A DNA stretch of 7,998 bases from assembly GCA_018663485.1 (NCBI GenBank), contig JABJQI010000116.1, positions 1 to 7,998 on the forward strand, written 5' to 3'. The position numbers and the translations under genes are program-made. The notes below the pieces were generated by a model. It saw only the letters and a program-made list of their open reading frames with translations, was not told the DNA's origin and did no database searches. The DNA is from Opitutia bacterium. GTDB taxonomy: Bacteria > Verrucomicrobiota > Verrucomicrobiia > Opitutales > Coraliomargaritaceae. Of the stretch, positions 1-6,678 are shown piece by piece (position 1 is the stretch's first letter; each line of letters opens with the position of its first letter).

Positions 1-614
1 GCAGGTAAATAACCGCTCTTGGCGCTCGCATGTCGGCTCCACACATGCACCTCCTTGAGCTTCCCAACTGCGCCGTCGTGAATCATCTCTCTCAGACGGT
101 TAAAATTAGGGTTGGCGTGTCGTTGCGTGCCCACCTGGGTGGCGAGCTTGCCCTTCTTTGTCAGATAGGTTTCTCGCAGCGTGCGGGCTTCATTCACGGT
201 AATCGCGATGGGCTTTTCCAGATAGACGTGCAGGTCGCGGTTCATCGCCCAGTTAGCCACAAAAGCATGCGTATGGTCGGTGGTGCAACAAAGTACCGCG
301 TCGAGTCCGGGATGGTCGAGCGCCTTGCGCCAATCTTCGTAGGGGGTCGCATTCGGAAACTGAGCCATTCCTTTCGCCAGATTCTGCTTATTCACGTCGC
401 AAACAACGACGATGTTCTCGTTGCTCAGGGCACTATAGTGCTGACTCGCACGGCCCCATGCACCGATCAGTGCAATGTTCAACCGGTTACTGGCAGCACC
501 CGCTCCGAAGAGTGAGCCGGAGGGCATCAGTAACAGTCCAGCACCGGCAAGGGCACTTTTCTGCATGAAGTCGCGACGTGTCACGGGGTTCTGTGATAAT
601 GATGTTTTCTCCAT
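1..614 (-). CDS. Tat-exported Gfo/Idh/MocA family oxidoreductase (5' part, runs off left edge)
   Basis: The first 204 codons are visible, starting at the ATG on 614-612; the frame is open to base 1, so the C-terminal half lies outside the window. The protein begins with a twin-arginine signal (TRRDFMQKS, Arg13-Arg14, followed by a hydrophobic Ala/Gly/Leu stretch to about residue 40). A Rossmann dinucleotide-binding start follows (IALIGAWGR, about 47-55), then VCDVN at 71-75 and the family EKP motif at 133-135, whose Lys is usually catalytic. Hand alignment with the neighbouring 692-2059 product is gapless over 204 residues with about 75% identity. It is the last visible gene of the minus-strand operon, 77 bases after its paralogue, and a remnant of sulfatase coding sequence lies in that gap. 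The likely role is NAD(P)-dependent oxidation or reduction of a sugar in the periplasm; the substrate is unknown. No Shine-Dalgarno sequence precedes the start. Confidence 0.9.
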   Translation of the reverse strand, partial: MEKTSLSQNPVTRRDFMQKSALAGAGLLLMPSGSLFGAGAASNRLNIALIGAWGRASQHYSALSNENIVVVCDVNKQNLAKGMAQFPNATPYEDWRKALDHPGLDAVLCCTTDHTHAFVANWAMNRDLHVYLEKPIAITVNEARTLRETYLTKKGKLATQVGTQRHANPNFNRLREMIHDGAVGKLKEVHVWSRHASAKSGYLP

Positions 615-673
615 AATCTTTTGAGGTGATGAATTTGGTTAAATAAGTCAGAGTATGGGGCACAGTTCGTGCC
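615..673 (-). repeat. Duplicated leader plus remnant of sulfatase 3' end
   Basis: This stretch aligns with 2060-2119, the leader of the upstream paralogue plus the last codons of the sulfatase gene. The plus-strand block GAGGTGATGAATTT is identical in both, and TTAAA and CAGTTCG blocks also match. Read on the minus strand, it still holds codons for Glu-Leu-Cys-Pro-Ile-Leu and then a TGA, matching the sulfatase ending Glu-Leu-Arg-Pro-Ile-Leu-Pro-stop; 18 of 21 bases match across this part. It is best explained as one end of a tandem duplication whose breakpoint fell just inside the sulfatase gene. Confidence 0.75.
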
Positions 674-683
674 CCATACTCTG
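649..683 (-). terminator. Perfect 15-bp hairpin between the two paralogous oxidoreductases
   Basis: The arms 649-663 and 669-683 are exact reverse complements (15 bp, GC-rich centre) around a 5-base loop. The hairpin lies 8 bases beyond the stop codon of the 692-2059 gene. On the minus strand the T run comes before the stem (685-690), and only a weak ACTTATTTA follows it, so it is not a textbook intrinsic terminator. It may attenuate transcription, stabilise the upstream mRNA 3' end or mark an mRNA processing boundary. One arm is part of the sulfatase-end remnant. Confidence 0.5.
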
Positions 684-691
684 GAAAAAAC

Positions 692-2059
692 TTAGCCATT
701 CATCGTCCAACCTGCACGATACGGCTTGGTCAGGTATTGGTTGGCCGCGGCGTTATTGGTCACCACCCCCTTGGCACCGTCGTATTTCAACTCGCCACCC
801 GCACGGAAGCCAGCGAGGCCGAGGCACATGGTCTCGATCATGTTGGCGCTGTATTCGAAGTTACAAGCGGTGTCGGCCGGATTGTTACTCTTACAAGCTT
901 TGGTCCACTGCACTTGAAAGTTCCCTAGCGGCGGCGTGATCTCAGCTTTGCTGCGTGGCTTGTAATAGGTCAGATCCGGCTGTTTCCCGGATGGATACAA
1001 CAAGCGGTTTTGGAAGTCAGCAATCACGAAGCCCTTGTCGCCCTTAAACAGCGCGCCATGCCCGATCTTGTTGATATCGACCCAACTGGACGGCGACTTT
1101 GGCATCGCGCCGCCTTGATACCAAGTGACTCGTGTCTCACCACGCCAATCGTTCGCAGGAAATTTATACGAGCATGTCAGATTCACTGGTGTGACGCCCG
1201 GGTTAAATGGCTCCGGTGAACTCGACTTAATTGAAGTCGGCAGCTTAGCGTCGAGCACATTCCAAGCAAGGTCCATGGTATGACTGCCCATATCGCCCAT
1301 CTGGCCGATACCGAAATCCCAATACATATTCCAGTTCAAGCAATTGGAGCCGTTATTACGCGACACATACTCTGGATTAAATGGATGCTCTGGCGAGGGG
1401 CCGAGCCAGAGGTCCCAGTTCAATGTCGAAGGCACGGCACTGCCACCGGGCAGATAGCCCGGGCGTGGGATTTGGCGATTTCCCCATACGTGGACATCCT
1501 TCACATTGCCAATCGCACCGTCGTGAATCATCTCACGCAGACGTGCAAAATTATCATTAGCGTGGCGCTGCATACCCACCTGCGTCGCGAGCTTGCCCTG
1601 CTTGGTCAGATAGGTCTCACGCACAGTCCGCGCTTCATTGACCGTAATGGCCAGCGGCTTTTCCATGTAGATGTGTAGATCACGATTTAGCGCCCAGTTC
1701 GCAATGAACGCATGATGATGATCTGGCGTACAACAGAGCACCGCATCAATACCGGGATGATCGAGGCATTTACGCCAGTCCTGATAGACCTTGGCTTTCG
1801 GAAAATGCTGCATCGCGTCTGGCAGATTGTTTTCGTTCACATCACAGACTGCGACGACGTTCTCCCCCTTGAGCGTGCCATAGTGTGCGCGTGCGCGGCC
1901 AGAGGCACCGATGAGCGCGATGTTGAGCCGGTTGCTAGCAGCGCCTGCGCCGAACAATGAGCCCGAGGGCATGAGTAAAAGCCCGGCGCCTGCGAGGGCA
2001 CTTTTTTGCATAAAGTCGCGACGCGTCGCGGTGGTCTGTGACAATGATTTCTTTTTCAT
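692..2059 (-). CDS. Tat-exported Gfo/Idh/MocA family oxidoreductase
   Basis: 455 residues. A twin-arginine signal (TRRDFMQKS, Arg13-Arg14) and hydrophobic region run to about residue 40. The Rossmann fold follows (IALIGASGR at 47-55, VCDVN at 71-75), with the EKP catalytic motif at 133-135. The C-terminal domain has NWDLWLGP near 214-221 and GDMGSHTMD at 255-263, where His260 is in the usual place of the family's second catalytic residue. Length and the NWDLWLGP-type insert fit the large secreted Gfo/Idh proteins common in Verrucomicrobiota and Planctomycetota. Exported members must carry their nicotinamide cofactor with them, as Zymomonas glucose-fructose oxidoreductase does. The gene starts 30 bases after the sulfatase stop, without a Shine-Dalgarno sequence, and its tandem copy lies just downstream. 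Sugar oxidation is the likely activity, but the substrate cannot be read from sequence. Confidence 0.93.
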   Translation of the reverse strand: MKKKSLSQTTATRRDFMQKSALAGAGLLLMPSGSLFGAGAASNRLNIALIGASGRARAHYGTLKGENVVAVCDVNENNLPDAMQHFPKAKVYQDWRKCLDHPGIDAVLCCTPDHHHAFIANWALNRDLHIYMEKPLAITVNEARTVRETYLTKQGKLATQVGMQRHANDNFARLREMIHDGAIGNVKDVHVWGNRQIPRPGYLPGGSAVPSTLNWDLWLGPSPEHPFNPEYVSRNNGSNCLNWNMYWDFGIGQMGDMGSHTMDLAWNVLDAKLPTSIKSSSPEPFNPGVTPVNLTCSYKFPANDWRGETRVTWYQGGAMPKSPSSWVDINKIGHGALFKGDKGFVIADFQNRLLYPSGKQPDLTYYKPRSKAEITPPLGNFQVQWTKACKSNNPADTACNFEYSANMIETMCLGLAGFRAGGELKYDGAKGVVTNNAAANQYLTKPYRAGWTMNG

Positions 2060-2119
2060 GATTTTTGAGGTGATGAATTTTAGTTAAACTTATGGGAGTA
2101 TCGGGCGCAGTTCGTTGCC
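2060..2119 (-). repeat. Source copy of the duplicated leader and sulfatase end
   Basis: This is the partner of the repeat at 615-673. It covers the 30-base gap before the 692-2059 oxidoreductase and the last codons of the sulfatase gene (Asn-Glu-Leu-Arg-Pro-Ile-Leu-Pro-stop). The sulfatase here is intact, so this copy is taken as the ancestral arrangement. Neither copy carries a Shine-Dalgarno sequence; each mRNA leader instead has UCACCUC about 8-9 bases before the AUG. Confidence 0.7.
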
Positions 2120-3613
2120 ATCGGCATCGACTGGATACAAGGCCTCCTCGGCTTCTAGCTGAGCGACCATGGCTTGCACCATTGCGTAAAGTTTTTCCGG
2201 ATTCTGCTGGGCGATATTTTGCGACTCGGCAAAGTCATCCTTCAAATTAAACAGCTCATAGTGCGAGCTCTGCTTGTTCATTTTCGGATAGTAATGGTAG
2301 ACAAGCTTCCAGTCGCCATTACGATAGCTGGTAAAATACTTGCTGCGATGGTCGTGCGGGAAGTGCATTAAAAAAACATCGGGATGAGCCTCATCGCTTT
2401 GACCGCAAAGCAGTTTGCTCAAGCCGTAACCATCGTAGATATGCTCTGCTGGATTGGTCGCACCGGCGATTTCCAGAATCGTCGGATACAGATCCATGAT
2501 CGTGCCGAGCTGGGTCTGAATCGTGCCTTGCGCAATCGGTAGGCGTTGCTGCTCTGGATTCGATGCATTCGGTTTTGCCCAAGCCGCGATAAAGGGCACG
2601 CGCATGCCGCCTTCGTAGTGCGTGGCCTTCTTACCGAGCAGCGGAGCCGAACTCGCGACCGTATGCGTGCCCCCAAGTGGCGCATCGCTGCCATTGTCGC
2701 CCCAGAAGAAGATCAATGTATTCTCTGCAACGCCGAGCGTATCCAGATGATCCATGATATCGCCGAGTGATTTGTCCATGCCCTCGACCAAGGTCGCAAA
2801 CGCTTTGGCATGCTTTGACTTATCAGAATCCACGTAATTTGGCGCAAAACGTGGATCCGAATGAAACGGTGAATGCAAGGCATAGTGCGACATCAACAGA
2901 AAGAACGGCTCATCGGCCTCAACCGATTGTGTGATCTCCTTGTTGGCTTCTAAGGTCAGAGCCTCCGTCAAGAACGTATCGGTATCGTAGTATGCCTCCA
3001 GATGCGGCACATTATGTGTAACCTTCTTCCCATACTTGGGATGGTTCCCATAATGATCGCTCGCGTAGTAGCTCTTCGGACGGCCCCAGCATGCGCCGCC
3101 GATATTCACATCAAAGCCAAGGTTCAACGGATCGGAGCCTTCAGAGTCCAATGGGCCGAAGTGCGCCTTTCCAAGAAACAGGGTGCGATAGCCTGCGCTT
3201 TTGAGAACATGCGGCAAAGTGACGTCGCCTTTTTTCAAGCCCGTCCAATTCCACGCCTCCGGCCCAAACTTACCGCGATTATTCCCTTCGGGCCGAATCC
3301 ACTGCGTGGTGCCATGACGTGTGGCATTTTGCCCCGTCATGACTGTCGCGCGAGTCGGCGAACACACACTCTGCGCATAGAAGGTGCTAAAGCGAGTGCC
3401 CTGCGCGGCAAGACGCGCCATGCTCGGCGTGCGATACCACTCGTTGAGCGGATACACCACAGGCTCTCCAGCGTCATCTGTGAGAAACGGCACTGACGTA
3501 TCCATCACTCCCATGTCATCGACTAGGAAGATGATAATGTTAGGTTTGTCAGTGGCAATCGCCGACGTGGCGAGTGCCACGACAGCGAGCAGTGAGGCGG
3601 CGAAAGGATTCAT
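2090..3613 (-). CDS. Secreted Cys-type sulfatase (alkaline phosphatase superfamily)
   Basis: 507 residues, a usual length for a bacterial S1-type arylsulfatase-like enzyme that hydrolyses sulfate esters. A Sec signal peptide covers about residues 1-20, with likely cleavage after AIA. Metal-binding Asp32-Asp33 lie in LVDDMG. The sulfatase signature CSPTR is at 84-88, where Cys84 should be converted to formylglycine. GKAHFG (148-153) stands for the usual GKWHLG, HYALHSP is at 243-249, the second metal pair Asp306-Asn307 is in GDNGSD, and GGMRVPF is at 335-341. All expected active-site residues appear present. The start is 8 bases after the preceding oxidoreductase stop, suggesting translational coupling; the downstream oxidoreductase begins 30 bases after its stop. 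The protein likely desulfates an algal or other glycan or glycoside outside the cytoplasm. I cannot assign a subfamily or substrate. No formylglycine-generating enzyme or anSME is in the window. Confidence 0.95.
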   Translation of the reverse strand: MNPFAASLLAVVALATSAIATDKPNIIIFLVDDMGVMDTSVPFLTDDAGEPVVYPLNEWYRTPSMARLAAQGTRFSTFYAQSVCSPTRATVMTGQNATRHGTTQWIRPEGNNRGKFGPEAWNWTGLKKGDVTLPHVLKSAGYRTLFLGKAHFGPLDSEGSDPLNLGFDVNIGGACWGRPKSYYASDHYGNHPKYGKKVTHNVPHLEAYYDTDTFLTEALTLEANKEITQSVEADEPFFLLMSHYALHSPFHSDPRFAPNYVDSDKSKHAKAFATLVEGMDKSLGDIMDHLDTLGVAENTLIFFWGDNGSDAPLGGTHTVASSAPLLGKKATHYEGGMRVPFIAAWAKPNASNPEQQRLPIAQGTIQTQLGTIMDLYPTILEIAGATNPAEHIYDGYGLSKLLCGQSDEAHPDVFLMHFPHDHRSKYFTSYRNGDWKLVYHYYPKMNKQSSHYELFNLKDDFAESQNIAQQNPEKLYAMVQAMVAQLEAEEALYPVDADGNELRPILP

Positions 3614-3621
3614 GTATTCAA

Positions 3622-4905
3622 TTATCGATTACGAAACTTGATTTCTTTGCCCGGGATCGACGGTGCTTCCACCGGCATGACGACTGTGCCGCGTTCGAAA
3701 TCGATTGGGTTCGGAGTCAATTGCATGGCATAGAATGGAGATTTTTCATTTTTGGTCAGATCCACCCAACGGACCAATTGCCCAGTATAAGCAGACATAC
3801 GGCCACCAATCGCGCAAAGTGTGGCTTCGGCGACGGCTTGTGCGCAATTGAGCGGAGTGCCCGAACCACGTGCACTTTTGATCAACTCAACATGCTCTTG
3901 AATCATGCTAGCGCCCTCCAACTTAATGGTCGGAACCGAAACATCTTTGCCCATCACTTTAGTGCCAACGGTTTTCCCTTCGGTGCCTCGGAAGCTCTCG
4001 CCCACCCGATTATAACAACCTGCGATCTGACGACACTGGCTGTGGATGTGCACGCCATCCCCGTAGTCCATATCCACACTGAAGAAATCAAACTGGTTAC
4101 CTGTTTCACGACGCGCGCGTCCGCCCATGCCATTGAACGAAACTGGCGTGCGGCCGATGAACCAATTGGCAACGTCCAACTGGTGGACGTGTTGCTCGAC
4201 GATATGATCGCCCGATAGTTCTGTAAAATTCAGCCAGTTGCGCGTCATATAGTGCGCATCGCTTTGGCCATCCTTACGGGACGAAATCCACGGCACTTGA
4301 CCGTTCCAAGAAACCACACCACCGACAATTTCGCCAATCGCGCCGGCATCGATTTGTGCCTTCGCTGTTTGATACTTGGCATCATAGCGACGCTGCGTGC
4401 CCGCAACGATCGTCAGGCCTTTCGCCTTCGCGATTTCTCCGAGTGCGATCACTTTACGCGCGCCGACTGGATCAACCGCGACGGGCTTCTCGATAAAGCA
4501 GTGCTTACCCGCTTCGACACAGGCTTCCAAGTGACGCGGACGGAAGTTCGGCGGGGTCGCCATAATGACAAACTCGGCATCCGACTCGGTGACCTTACGA
4601 TATGCCTCATAGCCAGAGTGGCCGCGGGAGGCATCGACCTTAAACTGTGCAAGCGCTCCCTGCACACGGTCAGGAAAAGCATCTGCAACTGCAACGATCT
4701 CGACCTCAATGCCAAGAATTTGACATGCCTGTAAAAACTGCCCAGCGGCTCCTTTTCCGCGGCCACCACAACCGATGAGCCCCAGCTTTATTTTTTGAGT
4801 TCCAATGCCGTTGACGGTCTGCGCACCGAGAATATTGAATGTAGAAACTGCTGCGGCAGAAAGTGCTGCAGCTTTAACGAAATCGCGACGTGTAAAATTG
4901 TTCAT
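3622..4905 (-). CDS. Tat-exported Gfo/Idh/MocA family oxidoreductase, second subfamily
   Basis: 427 residues from the ATG at 4905-4903. A longer frame opens at 4989, but it would overlap the preceding gene by over 60 bases and push the twin-arginine motif inward, so the internal start is preferred. TRRDFVKAA (Arg6-Arg7) and a hydrophobic stretch form a Tat signal. GLIGCGGRG at 42-50 is the dinucleotide-binding loop, EKP lies at 139-141, and EQHVHQLD at 237-244 (His241, Asp244) is the second catalytic segment. It differs clearly from the two downstream oxidoreductases and belongs to another branch of the family. The gene lies 22 bases after the ThuA-like gene and 8 bases before the sulfatase. 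By analogy with ThuB, which oxidises disaccharides to 3-keto sugars, it may oxidise a sugar or glycoside in the periplasm; this is inference. Confidence 0.92.
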   Translation of the reverse strand: MNNFTRRDFVKAAALSAAAVSTFNILGAQTVNGIGTQKIKLGLIGCGGRGKGAAGQFLQACQILGIEVEIVAVADAFPDRVQGALAQFKVDASRGHSGYEAYRKVTESDAEFVIMATPPNFRPRHLEACVEAGKHCFIEKPVAVDPVGARKVIALGEIAKAKGLTIVAGTQRRYDAKYQTAKAQIDAGAIGEIVGGVVSWNGQVPWISSRKDGQSDAHYMTRNWLNFTELSGDHIVEQHVHQLDVANWFIGRTPVSFNGMGGRARRETGNQFDFFSVDMDYGDGVHIHSQCRQIAGCYNRVGESFRGTEGKTVGTKVMGKDVSVPTIKLEGASMIQEHVELIKSARGSGTPLNCAQAVAEATLCAIGGRMSAYTGQLVRWVDLTKNEKSPFYAMQLTPNPIDFERGTVVMPVEAPSIPGKEIKFRNR

Positions 4906-4927
4906 TGTGTGGGGTTCAGCGGAGCTG

Positions 4928-5725
4928 CTATTTTTTAGTGGAGTTAATATTTTCAGCGACAGGCTGACCGGCTGCCCACAAGAGCCCACGGGTGATCATT
5001 TCCATGTATTGATCCTGTAGCATCGTCTCGTTGTGATGGCCGATTGTAGTGGCAAACACGCGAGTCTTGTTCGGGCCGAATTCATTGACCCAGATGTTGG
5101 TGTGCATCTCACCAGTCTTTTCCGATTTCGACTCAGCCAACGGTGTCATCGTCGGATAGGCTTTATTGATAAAATAGAGTTCACCAGTAGGCGTCGTCCA
5201 ATTACTCATGCCCTTCATAATTTCGTGCTCAGGTGCCGTGATCTGCACTTCAAAAGGATGCTTCGGTCCGTGACCAGGCGAGTGCACACCGCAAAACTTG
5301 AACCAGTCTTCTTTAGTCGGCCCCGTGCGGTAGCAGTGCATCGAGCAGTGGACTAGCACCGCTGGCACGCCATCAATGTGTGGCTGTAGGATGCCAGCAA
5401 TGTAATCGACATCGCCGATGTTAGCAAAGCACTCGTTGTGCACCACGACATCGAAGCCTTTGGCCCAATGCGGGTTCTTATAGAATTCCAACAACGCATT
5501 TCCTGCCTTGGTGCGCTGGTGTAAAATGGTCCACTCCACTTTTTGTTTCGAGTGTATGTCAACCGCAGCAGGGATCAACTCGCGCTGATTATCGTAATCA
5601 TGGCAGCAACCGCCGGTGATCAATAGTGCCTTAATGGCAGGTGCTGGAGTAGGTTTAGCGACAGCAGGGCTTGCGATCATGCAAGCGGCTCCTAGCAGAA
5701 CAATTGTTTTAAGGTAACGTGTCAT
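4928..5725 (-). CDS. Secreted ThuA-like protein
   Basis: 265 residues. A Sec signal peptide spans about 1-23 (cleavage near AVA/KP). The remainder matches a ThuA-like domain (trehalose-utilisation family, glutamine-amidotransferase-like fold): ITGGCCHDYD at 36-45, VVHNECF at 94-100, LVHCSMHCYR at 124-133, a His-rich FCGVHSPGHGPKH at 144-156, and GHHNET at 229-234. Many conserved His and Cys residues suggest a metal site or catalytic function, but the biochemistry of the family is not settled. In rhizobia, ThuA works with the Gfo/Idh enzyme ThuB in assimilating disaccharides through 3-keto derivatives. A Gfo/Idh gene follows 22 bases downstream here, which fits that pairing. The protein shares only family-level features with the adjacent ThuA-like protein, so the two are unlikely to be a recent duplication. 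Confidence 0.87.
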   Translation of the reverse strand: MTRYLKTIVLLGAACMIASPAVAKPTPAPAIKALLITGGCCHDYDNQRELIPAAVDIHSKQKVEWTILHQRTKAGNALLEFYKNPHWAKGFDVVVHNECFANIGDVDYIAGILQPHIDGVPAVLVHCSMHCYRTGPTKEDWFKFCGVHSPGHGPKHPFEVQITAPEHEIMKGMSNWTTPTGELYFINKAYPTMTPLAESKSEKTGEMHTNIWVNEFGPNKTRVFATTIGHHNETMLQDQYMEMITRGLLWAAGQPVAENINSTKK

Positions 5726-5758
5726 CGGTTTTTTTGTATTTTTGATTTGAGTTAAATT

Positions 5759-6673
5759 CTATTTCTTAGGTTTTCGCTCGGGATAGTCTTGGTTGAGCTC
5801 TAGCTCGGCATCAGTCGGAGTGCGCGACGGCACGCCGTCAGCCGGAACATCGCCCTTGGCGGTCCATACCAGTGCATTGAGCACGGTCTTTCGAAAATCG
5901 TCCTGCTGCCAGTTCTTGTGAAAGTGTCCGCCAGTAAACCCGAAACCACGCCCGCCGTTGGAACGTTCGTAAGCCCAGGCGACGTGTTGTTTTTCACCCG
6001 CGCTGACGGCGGCCATGACAGCCGGATTGCTACCGCGGTTCTTGTCTTTGGCACGCGAAGTAAGCGTGCTGATTGGAGGCAACGCTGAAAGGATCGGCGT
6101 GACGCCCTCCATGTCTGGCTGGAAACGCATATGGTAATACCACTCGTCACGGATCGTAAACGGCTGCACGCCGTTGGTAATTGGGTGCTCGGGAAACTCG
6201 GCAAAGCTCGCGTCCCAATGCGGGTTCACCGACCAACCGATTGCAAAATAGCCACCGATCCAATCGAGGAAGGTTTGACCTAAAACAGCGGGCTCAACTT
6301 CTACGCCATAATGCAGACAAGCCACACCCACACCATCGTCCACCCATGCCTGGATCTTATCCTGATGCTCCTTCGCGATATGCCCCTTACCGCCATCGCA
6401 ATACATCACAATCGCATCGGGCGCCTTGTCGAACTCAGTCATTTCCGGCCATGCGCCATTGGTCACAACGCTGGCGGTCACATCGAGGCCGCTCTCATTA
6501 AGGCAGCGAGCCAGCAACATAGAGCCAGCGCGGTGCTCATGCGCCCCATAGCCGTGGCTCTTTTTGCCAGCTAGAAAGATGATTTCCTTGGCCGTGCCAG
6601 CAGACACCGCTTGGACGCCGCACAGGCAAAGGAGCAGGCAGGATAGAATTTTAAGGGTATGACTGGTTTTCAT
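5759..6673 (-). CDS. Secreted ThuA-like protein, second subfamily
   Basis: 304 residues from the ATG at 6673-6671, five bases after the epimerase stop. An upstream in-frame ATG at 6718 would overlap that gene and bury the signal peptide, so it is not used. The Sec signal covers about 1-25 (hydrophobic ILSCLLLCLCGV, cleavage near VSA/GT); no good lipobox is seen. ThuA-domain features are FLAGKKSHGYGAHEH at 33-47, CDGGKGH at 92-98, ACLHYGVE at 118-125, RDEWYYHMRF at 175-184, and the characteristic GFTGGHFHKNW at 245-255. The C-terminal tail from about 280 is charged and Pro-rich. It probably acts on a sugar or keto-sugar outside the cytoplasm together with the exported oxidoreductases; no activity can be assigned from sequence. 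The short gap suggests translational coupling to the epimerase gene. Confidence 0.87.
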   Translation of the reverse strand: MKTSHTLKILSCLLLCLCGVQAVSAGTAKEIIFLAGKKSHGYGAHEHRAGSMLLARCLNESGLDVTASVVTNGAWPEMTEFDKAPDAIVMYCDGGKGHIAKEHQDKIQAWVDDGVGVACLHYGVEVEPAVLGQTFLDWIGGYFAIGWSVNPHWDASFAEFPEHPITNGVQPFTIRDEWYYHMRFQPDMEGVTPILSALPPISTLTSRAKDKNRGSNPAVMAAVSAGEKQHVAWAYERSNGGRGFGFTGGHFHKNWQQDDFRKTVLNALVWTAKGDVPADGVPSRTPTDAELELNQDYPERKPKK

Positions 6674-6678
6674 AGTAA

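Noticed and set aside
30..515. Long plus-strand open frame opposite the partial oxidoreductase, with a similar frame at 1280-1678 opposite its paralogue.
   Set aside because: Their similarity follows directly from the two sense genes being paralogues. Neither antisense product shows a recognisable domain, and the minus-strand frames have clear Tat, Rossmann and EKP motifs.
629..646. Plus-strand mini-frame ATG AAT TTG GTT AAA TAA preceded by GAGGTG, echoed at 2074-2085.
   Set aside because: The GAGGTG directly abuts the ATG, the frame is only five codons and its second copy is explained by the duplication; the sequence is the complement of the minus-strand leader.
3574..4734. Plus-strand open frames of 214 and 160 codons opposite the Gfo/Idh gene at 3622-4905.
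   Set aside because: They are antisense to a well-supported oxidoreductase, have no family features and no start signal; compositional shadows are the simplest reading.
4917..4936. Small inverted repeat CAGC-GGA-GCTG followed by a T run on the plus strand between the ThuA-like and oxidoreductase genes.
   Set aside because: The stem is only 4 bp and the T run is on the non-transcribed side for this operon, so it is not a credible terminator.
4906..4989. Upstream start at 4989 that would lengthen the 3622-4905 oxidoreductase by 28 residues.
   Set aside because: It would overlap the end of the ThuA-like gene and move the twin-arginine motif away from the N terminus; the ATG at 4905 gives a normal Tat signal.
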